Part shown: in pieces, positions 19,201 through 25,891 of the stretch
Layout of the letters: each line of letters opens with the position of its first letter
Numbering within the stretch: position 1 is the first letter of the stretch
Virus record (IMG/VR): IMGVR_UViG_3300018080_000538
Span: 1-25,891 of that record
DNA from: a virus
Reading direction: 5' to 3' (one strand)
DNA: 25,891 bases
Made by a program: the position numbers and the translations under genes
The notes under the pieces: model-generated
What the model saw: only the letters and a program-made list of their open reading frames with translations
What the model was told of the DNA's origin: nothing
Database searches by the model: none

Positions 19201-22200
19201 CACATTTACTAATGAATATTCTGTTGAAGACTCAAATATGTCTCCTATGTCACCTATTGCTGATTTAAAAACCAACTTTTCTGCACCGGGACTAAGTGAC
19301 AACAGTGAACCTTCATTCCAGTTTTGTGTTAACCAAAACAAAAACTGTTTTACAGAATTTTGCCAGTTATCAATTAAATTAGTTTCAGTGTTATACTCAT
19401 CGAATGAAAATCCTTGGTATTTTAAATAGTCTTCATATCCCAGGATAAAATCCACCACATCCTGAGTAGTAGCTAACAAACTACCATATGCTAGCTCATG
19501 TTCTTCTAGTCGATCAAACACCGTTCTAATAATAGCAGATTTTCCATTAATCGTAGGTAATTCTGCTAATTTTACAAATTTAGACAGATCTATATTACTA
19601 GCACTAATATGTGATTCGGTTACTCTATAAAAGTTGTTGTTGTAATATACTGCTTGACCTTTCGCATATGTGACCATAGGAGACCAAACAGCATATTCTT
19701 CACTGACTCCTCCCACTGTTACAGTAATGTCTTTGTAATTATTGACGTGTTTGAAATATCTAAAAAAGGTATATTTTTTATCATAACCGCTTATTACATA
19801 GCCTTTATTAGTTTTTTCGATTATCACACCACTATAAGAAACGTACTTGACAACAGAACTCTCTTGCATAGTGATTTCAAAATTTTCTTGGGGTATAAAT
19901 ACCGATCCTTGGCTGCTAGGACTTTGGCTATCTAAAAGAAGATTAAACTTGTTCTTGTCTGCAAATCCTGATAACTTGAATCCTAGTTTATTTTCTATGT
20001 TTTTAAATTCTTGTTTATAGCTATTTAAAGATACATCTATGTTGGTTTTTAAATAATCCACTAGAAAACTTACAAGCCCTAGTGAAAAAATCTTGTTATC
20101 AGAATCGTAATTGGGGAAAACTACGTCCGAACTGCTCACTCTTCTGTTAGTAGAAGCATAGACTAGATTTCCAGATATGTTTCTATAAATTCTAGATCTG
20201 TCAAACAGCAATCCCATTAGTTGAGCAGGCTTATTTAACAACAAGGCTTTTATCAAAGCAAAAGGATACTCAGATGACTTTTTCCACGAAGATTCAACAG
20301 GAGCACCGTCTCCGAACTTAAATGGAAGATTTGTATATCTAAGAACATATCTTGATAGTAAACTCAAAGAATCTGGAGTTACTAGATTACCTTGCTGGTC
20401 TACAGGCATGTCGCTCATTAGACCAGGTCTTTGGAAACTCTGCACCTCACGAACATTTCCAGGTTCACGTATTATTCCTTTTTCCAAGTCTTCCCATAAT
20501 AGTATGTTCTTTGATGTATAAGGACTAGGACCATATGTTTCTTCCCACCAGCTGGGTTTTATAGACATGCCTAGCATTTCCCAGGGATGTGAATGAGGGC
20601 GATCAGTGTCGTACAACCCTCGATATATTTCTCTCCAAAACCCAGGAATAGGATTTTCTCGATCTAATAAATGTGAATAATTGTAGGTAAACTTGTTATT
20701 TTTATCAAAAAAATCACCAGATGTATAATCTATATTTCCTACAATGCTTAACCACGAGTTGAAATCTTTGACTAGAATTCTGTCTATATCTGATTTCTTT
20801 GGATTATTCTTTCGATGATAACCTGGCAAAAACTCATATAAATTAAATATATCAGCATCATAATGAACTTTTATATTATTAAATATGCGTTTTTCTAGTT
20901 CTAGAATCAATAAGTCCCTATAATCTTGATATCCATCTTGACTGTAGCAACGTGTTATAGACCCATCATGCCCTTGTATGACTTTTACTCCCGATCCTTG
21001 ATTTTCAAAATATGAATAATCTGTGAATATCATAGGTTCATACAAGGGATATATTCCTAGCTTACTAGGAGTAGGAGGTATACAACAGCCGTCAGTGCTC
21101 TGATATTCTCTGATTTCTATGACATCGCCTTTGAGTATTTCTGTTGTATCGGTGTCAATTACACAAAATTCACGATCTTGCAAAGTGTAATTAATCCCTT
21201 TCAATAACTGAGTCTTAGAAGAACCTCTGATCAAGTATACCAACACTGCATGATTTGATTGCGTGTTATAATCAAAATCATACTCTAAAGGATAGTACCT
21301 ATTTCCTGATTCCGTTATCTCGAACCTTTGCACTAATTCGCCTTTAAAAGGTATCATATCCGAATAATAAAAAGGTGAATTGTTGTTATTTTCAGAACTT
21401 ATAACTGACATTATCTTGGAAAATACCAACATAATATCGCTGACATCTGTGATATTTTCTGATTCTTGTATGAATCTTCTCTTGAACTTAGAATATGCAC
21501 TTTTAGAAAATTCTATAGCATCTACGATGTTATTTTGTTTATGTGTAACATGATACAACGGAATGTTTAACGATCCTGAATGCTGAACAAACTTCCTACC
21601 TAGACCAGATACTTCCCCAATGTCTCTGAGATTACCAGGTCCTGGAAATGTTCCTTTAAAATCTTTGGACTCTTCAACTATGCTCTGCACATGATCATTT
21701 ATTTCGCCTGATGTAAACGTAGTTATATCTCGATTTAATACATTTCTTTCTAGATTTATAGGTATTTCATAATAGCCTTTGCTATTTTTGTTTATATCTG
21801 ATTTGGTCTTTACTGTGACTACATCTGAATCTGAAAGATTTCTAGAAAACTCTACTACTACTCGTTTATTTTCCAGAACCAAGGTATAATCTATGTCTTT
21901 AAACAACAGTATATTGTTGACATAAACAAATGTATCTACATGATCCAATGCTTCCACAGAATCATAGTGATCTATTATAAATCTTTGTTGATTTCTACTT
22001 GCAACAAATGATCTTATTACTTTTTGACGACTCAGTTCATCAGCTTTGGTCCACGCAGATAAAAACACGTGATCTTGCTCAGAAACATATCTCTTTACAA
22101 AACCCTGACTGGTATTAACTGTAACTGACTCTTGAGTATCTGATGTCTTGAATGTAAAATTATCTTTGAGTAGATTGAAGTCAAAAACTATGTCTCCTAT

Positions 22201-23727
22201 GTTGTTGATATTTCTATAGGAAATAGGAAAATTTAATTCTGAATCTACAGGACCTTGACCTATCTGATAAGAGAAAATCTTAGACCCTTGAAAACTGCTC
22301 CCTGGATATATTATGTTATCAGCAAAGCTATTTTGCTGTTCATCATATAAATCAAACAATGGTTGTTGATTTAACGTGCGTTTTTCCTGAGCAAAATGCC
22401 AACGATCTTGTGAAAAATACAAGGTTTTGCCTTGTTGATCACCGTACAAAGACATAACAGAATCACCTTCTTCAGGCTCATAGTCATTTTCTATGAGTGC
22501 TACGCGACTAGAGCCTTGACTATCTAGTAAATCCAGTGTAAATATCTTGGTGTTATACAGAGAATCTTGCTCGGAAATAAATATTACAGTCATTCCTTTA
22601 TAGATTTCTATACCGCTTATTTTTGGTATCTGTGCTTGCGGATCATCAAAATCTACAACCAAACCTTCTATGTCAGAATATATGTCGGTTGTCTCTGTAT
22701 CAATGACATCTATGTTATACTTGAACTGTTTACCGAAGTTAAACAACTGCAGATCAGATTTAAATTCTATTATAGGTCTCACTGCTCGACTGCTTTGATC
22801 GAACACAAAAATCTGATCATTTAGTTCATATGATTTTTTTATAACATCGATGTGGAACCATCTATTATATCTTGACCAAGGATTCTTGTCTTTGGAAGCT
22901 CGATTTATAACAATATAATCTTTTTTTGCTGCGAACCCTTGTGCACTATCAAAAGGAACTGTGTCAAAATTCTCTGTATCAAAAGGTATCACTTGCAGAG
23001 AGTCATAGACGTTACCTTGGGGATCTACGACATCATTTATTATTACTAAGCTATTTTCATCTACTAGTGTAATCGATTCTCCTACACCTTCTACAATCCA
23101 TGTACTTTCTTTGTATTTTTCAGGAAACACCTTCCCTGAAAATTTTAATCTCATACCGTTGGATAGATCAAATTCCTTGGGATATTCGAGAGATGCTTGT
23201 TTTTTTCCTATAATATCTTGATCTATATCCAAAACACCATCAACAACATCAACTGTGATACTGATAGGACCATACGGCAGCCAATAGTATTCTCTGAAGT
23301 TAGATATCTTGTCCCAATCAATACAGGGATTACATGCATAAAACTCTTGCTGGTTTATCTTATCATGGTTGGATACATTTACATTATAATTTCTTAGTTG
23401 ATTTATATAATCATTATAATCTTTGTAGAAATTGATATTATCGAAATCATCCTTGTATATCACACAAGGTTCTAATTGATAATCTTGTCTAGATTGATTT
23501 ATTTCTTCTAGATATGTATCTCCTTTTCTAAACGCTTTGGCTGTGGTTCTGCCTATATAAGCATTTAGTTTTTCTGCTACACCGGGTTTTATTAATTGAT
23601 CTACAGTAGATTGCAAGAATTTCTTATTAGCGTCTGTTCTAAAATATCTAGGTATTAGATTCTCGCTGGTACGATCAGAATTTTTTCTAGACTGCAAAGA
23701 GTCACTTTGGTTATTATCAAACGACAT
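10240..23727 (-). CDS. Giant multidomain virion structural protein, 4495 aa (gene 7 position)
   Basis: A single open frame of about 13.5 kb codes for a protein near 500 kDa. The N-terminus (LIPRYFRTDANKKF, about 24-37; FREYYWLPYGP, about 143-153) is a pattern I associate with huge structural proteins of marine T4-like phages. Between about residues 2119 and 2962 are seven segments of the FG-GAP type, such as FGRSVAISDDNRYIVVGAP and FGHALAVSDDGLYIAVSDP, as in a seven-bladed beta-propeller. Six small modules like CBM5/12 occur near 1346-1379, 1604-1650, 2198-2247, 2367-2396, 2696-2747 and 4136-4179. A GxGYxxxPxV element sits near 3697-3760, with a diverged relative near 3343-3420. A good ribosome site (AGGAG, six bases before the ATG) fixes the start, 20 bases after the gp6-like gene. 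In T4 order the gene after 6 is 7, a baseplate wedge protein, so a peripheral wedge role is inferred. No protease or lysozyme motif was recognised. Confidence 0.82.
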   Translation of the reverse strand: MSFDNNQSDSLQSRKNSDRTSENLIPRYFRTDANKKFLQSTVDQLIKPGVAEKLNAYIGRTTAKAFRKGDTYLEEINQSRQDYQLEPCVIYKDDFDNINFYKDYNDYINQLRNYNVNVSNHDKINQQEFYACNPCIDWDKISNFREYYWLPYGPISITVDVVDGVLDIDQDIIGKKQASLEYPKEFDLSNGMRLKFSGKVFPEKYKESTWIVEGVGESITLVDENSLVIINDVVDPQGNVYDSLQVIPFDTENFDTVPFDSAQGFAAKKDYIVINRASKDKNPWSRYNRWFHIDVIKKSYELNDQIFVFDQSSRAVRPIIEFKSDLQLFNFGKQFKYNIDVIDTETTDIYSDIEGLVVDFDDPQAQIPKISGIEIYKGMTVIFISEQDSLYNTKIFTLDLLDSQGSSRVALIENDYEPEEGDSVMSLYGDQQGKTLYFSQDRWHFAQEKRTLNQQPLFDLYDEQQNSFADNIIYPGSSFQGSKIFSYQIGQGPVDSELNFPISYRNINNIGDIVFDFNLLKDNFTFKTSDTQESVTVNTSQGFVKRYVSEQDHVFLSAWTKADELSRQKVIRSFVASRNQQRFIIDHYDSVEALDHVDTFVYVNNILLFKDIDYTLVLENKRVVVEFSRNLSDSDVVTVKTKSDINKNSKGYYEIPINLERNVLNRDITTFTSGEINDHVQSIVEESKDFKGTFPGPGNLRDIGEVSGLGRKFVQHSGSLNIPLYHVTHKQNNIVDAIEFSKSAYSKFKRRFIQESENITDVSDIMLVFSKIMSVISSENNNNSPFYYSDMIPFKGELVQRFEITESGNRYYPLEYDFDYNTQSNHAVLVYLIRGSSKTQLLKGINYTLQDREFCVIDTDTTEILKGDVIEIREYQSTDGCCIPPTPSKLGIYPLYEPMIFTDYSYFENQGSGVKVIQGHDGSITRCYSQDGYQDYRDLLILELEKRIFNNIKVHYDADIFNLYEFLPGYHRKNNPKKSDIDRILVKDFNSWLSIVGNIDYTSGDFFDKNNKFTYNYSHLLDRENPIPGFWREIYRGLYDTDRPHSHPWEMLGMSIKPSWWEETYGPSPYTSKNILLWEDLEKGIIREPGNVREVQSFQRPGLMSDMPVDQQGNLVTPDSLSLLSRYVLRYTNLPFKFGDGAPVESSWKKSSEYPFALIKALLLNKPAQLMGLLFDRSRIYRNISGNLVYASTNRRVSSSDVVFPNYDSDNKIFSLGLVSFLVDYLKTNIDVSLNSYKQEFKNIENKLGFKLSGFADKNKFNLLLDSQSPSSQGSVFIPQENFEITMQESSVVKYVSYSGVIIEKTNKGYVISGYDKKYTFFRYFKHVNNYKDITVTVGGVSEEYAVWSPMVTYAKGQAVYYNNNFYRVTESHISASNIDLSKFVKLAELPTINGKSAIIRTVFDRLEEHELAYGSLLATTQDVVDFILGYEDYLKYQGFSFDEYNTETNLIDNWQNSVKQFLFWLTQNWNEGSLLSLSPGAEKLVFKSAIGDIGDIFESSTEYSLVNVSGRKIKKEYATILRTSDLEFEISLSNTTDGIYGLRLPIVYKEHAVVVDNKSVFNDMIYNTESGYRQERIKILGYRTAGWNGRVNIPGFLYDEIQVKEWKPWVDYNAGDVVKHKEYYYTPAANITGTRVFESSSWRQLGERPESKLIPNFEYKVNQFSDFYDLDTDNFDIVQQKNAQKLIGYQKREYLSSIINDEVSQYKFYQGFIADKGTKNAITKLFDVLNYTNRESLDFYEEWAVKVGDYGAEETFSEIEIKLDDKFMIQPSQPVVITQNSEPSYEDLVYRLSSDDVSLKNLNFDYNPFPQKYIADTEIKSAGYVRKEDVEHIVRNYDDILEKSISEVRLDDFIWVTFYNDTWTVLKYQDSGVMISGVKTQGSEVVLEVNSVDFKTGDIIGINGIQDLEGFFKIVEVGTSSITVDIRDTGFSEDLEDISAKITDFAEIRYSDLAQAKEFLNSNVTAKNVSWIDDIDGKWGIIKTEAKYKYKRFINQLNYQILFKGWGSNAWEQADWSYTGNSDDPYEWKINTDSIQKQSEFDPWYILSYEDLVTRGNIIDITSELFDVASWSDDSVSWGSTLWNRRSLDNRLCNNYGFSNGWNTEFWNLRAWSQYDDFGRIFKVSKSGDYLVVGLPDKQRVLVFKDNNFGYYDFLQSLEVDKSIYDSRETSEFGRSVAISDDNRYIVVGAPATSRVKTNFKGQFDNRGNYIKGDIVESNNQLFRALKDISYDGNFDLRDPIEDIYWKQQLIVDVDRESNPSDFLAQGLVSIFKLGENGLFATDTHITVPVNFDGNRLGQQVKISQSSDSYVIFASSMFKDVKIDQQGQTYDYRGRIHLIKNNTDENVEYTWVYGKNTNYLGEVSEITGDLTLGAKQGDIILQNNVFYQASKDIASENFPLIVSENKISSNTRLESNSEIVITVNESYGKQETYTNSYSATITVNTDLLIGEDLDMDGDIEDTIFYDILDDQLSYNTRNTNLFEITVDLFTSSSILDCFNIKQQNSFFQEDGNPYKSISNPDGTVSYYIELESNQDFNVPNTADQLKKHLIKTCSTSASVRPVVCTKFDKVQISTVISKMNRLAVTEFDEISNRTYFDTPYITFIDEIFGNSDSGYKFVIGVRRVKSKLEFVYLGDATKVELIIENISGDLYEKLGLTGNRAVGYYHSLDSSRWSIINDVREYLGYIPDTSGVYDYTNQVQEYDSQKQYAPNELVEYLGSLYQAKKSSMDKVPLEEGIVDTENWYVIQKRLSDQIDIFSEQFDVDEPGNTLVVSSKFLDQGNTTKTLNRVQIYQMSTFGRYILSQEINNPAEVSVNFGHALAVSDDGLYIAVSDPGNDEIQGRVYVYKRNNILESFVLADVLTSPETADTRNFGEVLEFSGSQMFVHGTVGYDADHMGEYRAYKSSLYIYERIYDNYIFMQKISSNVDQYASLGKYFAYNNNRLFIGIPEYCQGNILILEKDSKQGLIEVLREPVDHVDVTGMRSCFLYDTNTNDLLDYLDIIDPLQGKISGYADQEISYKTHYDPASYNVGFSSDLEQYSAWTEEHKGKLWWDLSTAKFLDHNQGDVLYSLSVWNKLAFGASIDVYEWTQSDVLPSVWDELAADEENFSLGYSGTSKYGDQRYVEKRIYDNEAQRFKNVYFFWVKNKKTIPQLAGRTRSAFDVSEIIRDPRSQGLRFVSFFDSSSFVIHNHRGLMKNQDTSINFRFWISEDKSQNIHSEYQIITEGLESSKPKKLIEDKWFDSLVGQDRYQRLVPDPSLSAKQRYGSRNLPRQSWFVNRREALKQFIDRVNSILKDYLTVDNCDISRLFSKDREYIENESYYDITLETLEELHELGTTFIKTAKVEPVIQDGVIQDLIIVEPGFDYVKSPSIEVKGTGQDFEAELLINKKGSVIGSRILNNGFLYNQDTEITVRPFRALITSDETNQNQWSVYEWKCDSKDWVRIATERYNIANYWEYTDWYLSSENDFTPDHVVRTLNDVNFLDDRLGQIIKVENTGSGGWTIFKKISDLDTQYVGDNYQTIARQNGTIRFLSSIYSSPDVLPEVRIILDTIKDNILVDDLSSEYNGLFLSSLRYALSEQKMVDWAFKTSFIKVKHNVGDLEQKINFKNDNLESFQEYLEEIKPYKTKIRQYVSSYTCDDDSLVLSTDFDVPPFYDADSDSIKTSTAKVSDTGLVDVNFDPTKNLNQAWVDNYTYYVSSIQVTDGGKGYTSEPEVIIHGTGTGAKARAFVANGSVVQVDVISPGQGYVKRPVVEFKNTLGNVTRRAKAVCYIDNDTTRKIKIHQKFDRVSEEITRSELFRIEDFLINKQTQYIDLKWTIDRSRDFKLVISSTQNIDLDYLVENSALQSVNNSESILVPAHDRILLSGILDDYSDDEEILLVVEYYKPTEMLGIETQDFYSDGSDLEFTLTWASDTRSRGIEVFVNDIRVLKNNITVTNVTEYSKGYTRLRGKVIIDPFVDMPLDELQRITVNYKKNGSLLEAQDRIDRHYDPVSGQFGKELSQLLDGVGSKGNKITSGLLENQETGWNTSTWYSDIWDSAIESTEEETFIIDYFIGTGSWNTVLNLRNPLEIGAVYNIYVNDKRIDSDDYGEVDETDAVMSPIIGNSQTVIDISELTDQQGMDRILEILNQRYKGGYTPSESYQEQDIVSYNQEYYQAIGNTTGNSPEDSDFWIKRTSYTNFITVRKSTADGSLYVSSSQLIMQGGSFSVVDSALGFDSSEYSLDGSGFVTDTFNRGPEELIPGQVTDTLEIRSEIKQDYTQGELLAHYKIFKDMFGDTQYFKIENSKVYQLYKDFKITDTTIELSDDVGEILELSQRGVVFINGERIEYFKKDGYVLSNLRRGTRGTSVKTLHEKDSVVYKQTVDELLPDKDIYYSATVTADQQGYIDISSFYDISLEPSKTFHKVNNDISIEPKQDQIDIFVGGRKLRKSEIAVYIDSRELDSPEADIILPPEFTVDSANKQVILEKVPDPGEAIVIVKHSSEPWSQLVEI

Positions 23728-23747
23728 TATATTCTCCTATTCTACCT

Positions 23748-25891
23748 TTATACTTCAGAACTTTGTATCTGATCACTGGCTGTTACTTCTCCTGAAAATA
23801 CAGTACCTTGCGATTGCAGCTTTTCAGCAGTTATTGATGAAATTATCTCTACATCATCTACGGTGGCAGAACTAATAAATATTTCATCAGGTGCTGAATT
23901 TATTTCAAACAAACTACCAAATGAAAGATTTTCTTGTAGAGGAACAATTACAACAGACAGTATACTAGATTCGAGTTTTTTCATTATAAAACTAGCTAAT
24001 TCAACAAAATAAAATACATCACCGAAATCCCAGTTATCAGGTGCAAAGTACTCATTTATCGCTGATATAACGCCAACTTTTATATCATTATCACTGGATA
24101 CTATGTTTGTGTTTTTTACTACCTTAAACACAGCTTTGAGATTATCATCTGCATTTTCCCCAAATAATATCTTGTACTTGGCAGGATGTAATATAGTTTC
24201 ATCACTTATAGATTTTAGCTTGTTTATTTCTTCACCGAAGTTCATATGAAGAGCATCGCTGCTCATGGGCAAGGGTTTTTCAGATATAACACCAGACAAC
24301 CACTTTCTAAACTCTAGATCATATGTTCTAGTCATCACATAGATGTCAATTATATTCGATCTACTGGGATCTATTCTGTTATTTTCATCTGCTGCATGTT
24401 CATATCTAAACGACAACTGGTCCCTTCCGCGATAAGCTTTATAATCCACACTAATTCTGAATGAATCTGATTCGCTATCATAATACTGAAATATATTTTT
24501 TGTATGGTTATAAAATATCTGCTGGGGAGGTATTATAAATCCTTTAGAAACACTATCTATTATGCCGGATAATTCATCATCACTGATAACTTGTATATTT
24601 TCTGTTTCAGCATTCACATATTTAAACGTTTCAGCATCTGTATCTAGTAAATACCTCTTGGAAAATATCCATTTTATATCTGTGTTATCACTGACTATAT
24701 GATCGAATACGTCAGGATCATCCACCACACCGTCATCGTCACTGTCAAAAAAGTTAACTTCTACTTTTCTAGTATCTATGTAGCCTTTTAGATCAGTGTA
24801 CTGTTTGGTAATTTTCCAATCCACAGATCGTTCTAAAGGATAAGACGAGTATTCTCCTGTTTGATCAACTGCTGTATTCACTGACAATATGTTTATACTA
24901 TCTCGAACTATCTGGTTTAGCTTAGGGTCATAGACTTTGTTATCTTGATCATAATAAAATTTTATTTGGGAATCACTTTCAAAAATATACCTCTGAGCAC
25001 GTTGTACAAACTTATAGTTCAATCCCTGAGCTTGAAATAATAACAACCAACTAGCATCTTGATTGGTATCTGAAGAATCGCCTTGATTATCCAAAGAAAA
25101 ATTAGTATTAATCTTGAGATTATCATCTGTTATAATCAACCATCTATGATTATCAGTATCATAGCGAAGTCCGAATACTCGATAGTTAGACACTTGTTCT
25201 ACTATGTCATCTATGATATTTTCATCTAACACTGTAGAAAATAAAGGAATAACTTCTACTAGACAAGATCCTGAAGGAATTACATCATTAAATGTCACAG
25301 GACCTTGTATAGAATTCTGAGAAACTGTGCCATCTAGGTCTACTTCCACTACTTTAGTCCATTTATACTGCGTATTTCCTTTGGTTATTGTTGTGAGATT
25401 TCCATGTTTGTCAAAATACCAGTTATTAGGTGCTTTGAACTTTGCCATCGCACCTGGTACTAGCGCACTGAGAACTGAATCGCTGGCATATGATCCCAGT
25501 TGTGCTTTGAATTCACTGTTTATAAGATTCCATCGTTGTTCTTGTTGTTCGTTTTCCAGCTTTACCCAATATTCTACATCCTTGTTTTCTAGAATATTAA
25601 CAATAAAGTCACCCGTTTGTCCAAGATCATATTCTCCATTTATAACTTGATTTTCAAGTATATAAACTTCCGAGGTTATACCGCCGCGTAGATCATTAAA
25701 ATAACCTGTAGATATATTAGTAGCACTGGTTTCCAAGTTCCAGTATATATCTGATGTTTTTAGTCTAGGAAAATGAGAATTATAAAAATTTCTTAGTTTA
25801 TAATCCTTTATAGATGCTTGAACTTGATTTCTGAGCACTGCTTGTATGTCTGTGATCGTATCAAACGAAAACTTTTGTACTATATTATACA
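23748..25891 (-). CDS. Baseplate wedge protein, gp6/J-like (5' end beyond window)
   Basis: The frame stays open to the right edge (713 residues visible), so the true start lies outside. A GTG at 25838 is in frame, but upstream codons continue without a stop and no ribosome site precedes it. The C-terminal half has features I associate with T4 gp6 and J-type baseplate proteins: RIDPSRSNIIDIYVMT (about 24375-24330), AINEYFAPDNWDFGDVFYF (about 24065-24010) and DEIFISSATVDDVEII near the end. gp6-type proteins form the ring of wedge dimers that links the baseplate parts and changes shape when the sheath contracts. The giant gene follows 20 bases after the stop, matching the T4 order 6-7. The gp6 assignment is moderate; another baseplate protein of the same region is possible. 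Confidence 0.6.
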   Translation of the reverse strand, partial: YNIVQKFSFDTITDIQAVLRNQVQASIKDYKLRNFYNSHFPRLKTSDIYWNLETSATNISTGYFNDLRGGITSEVYILENQVINGEYDLGQTGDFIVNILENKDVEYWVKLENEQQEQRWNLINSEFKAQLGSYASDSVLSALVPGAMAKFKAPNNWYFDKHGNLTTITKGNTQYKWTKVVEVDLDGTVSQNSIQGPVTFNDVIPSGSCLVEVIPLFSTVLDENIIDDIVEQVSNYRVFGLRYDTDNHRWLIITDDNLKINTNFSLDNQGDSSDTNQDASWLLLFQAQGLNYKFVQRAQRYIFESDSQIKFYYDQDNKVYDPKLNQIVRDSINILSVNTAVDQTGEYSSYPLERSVDWKITKQYTDLKGYIDTRKVEVNFFDSDDDGVVDDPDVFDHIVSDNTDIKWIFSKRYLLDTDAETFKYVNAETENIQVISDDELSGIIDSVSKGFIIPPQQIFYNHTKNIFQYYDSESDSFRISVDYKAYRGRDQLSFRYEHAADENNRIDPSRSNIIDIYVMTRTYDLEFRKWLSGVISEKPLPMSSDALHMNFGEEINKLKSISDETILHPAKYKILFGENADDNLKAVFKVVKNTNIVSSDNDIKVGVISAINEYFAPDNWDFGDVFYFVELASFIMKKLESSILSVVIVPLQENLSFGSLFEINSAPDEIFISSATVDDVEIISSITAEKLQSQGTVFSGEVTASDQIQSSEV

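Noticed and set aside
10240-23727. Several shorter frames on both strands inside the giant gene
   Set aside because: None has a good ribosome site or recognisable protein motif, and all overlap a continuous, motif-rich 4495-codon frame.
25838-25838. GTG at 25838 as start of the gp6-like gene
   Set aside because: The frame is open upstream to the window edge with protein-like sequence and no ribosome site precedes the GTG; the gene is more likely cut by the window.

Overview
The window looks like part of the virion-structure region of a large tailed phage with a contractile tail. It most resembles T4-like marine myoviruses of cyanobacteria, Pelagibacter and similar low-GC hosts. The reasons are: all convincing genes lie on the minus strand, packed tightly; GC is roughly one third by eye; several protein families (fibers with the KAxKxYVD motif, GQLWY-type fiber N-termini, a gp6-like baseplate protein followed by an enormous structural protein) are ones I associate with such phages; and exact matches to the T4-type late promoter TATAAATA sit just upstream of several genes. 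No database search was possible, so family names rest on motif recognition.

In transcription order (right to left): 25891-23748 is the 3' part of a gp6/J-like baseplate wedge gene, cut by the window edge. 23727-10240 is one uninterrupted 4495-codon gene for a giant multidomain structural protein in the position of T4 gene 7; it carries a probable seven-bladed FG-GAP propeller and six small carbohydrate-binding-like modules. A late promoter overlaps its stop codon. Then come a 199-aa virion protein (10194-9595), a 209-aa fiber-like protein (9589-8960) and a 542-aa collagen-like fiber (8932-7304) whose N-terminal docking domain matches that of the 209-aa protein.

A 154-bp gap with its own late-promoter match leads into a three-gene modification operon: a prolyl-4-hydroxylase-type 2OG-Fe(II) oxygenase (7149-6592), a GT-A glycosyltransferase (6577-5888) and a three-module glycosyltransferase (5888-3261), the last two overlapping as TAATG. 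After a further promoter-like site follow a 717-aa Ig-like structural protein (3176-1023) and the 5' part of a repeat-containing tail fiber (994-1), cut by the left edge.

The most interesting hypothesis is a phage-encoded collagen-fiber maturation system: a GPT-rich collagen fiber next to a hydroxylase and four glycosyltransferase domains. This operon also differs from its neighbours in GATC frequency, and less strongly in CTAG frequency, suggesting separate acquisition. No tRNA, rRNA, CRISPR, insertion sequence or replication gene was seen. No gene-free stretch exceeds 300 bases; the longest is 154 bp.
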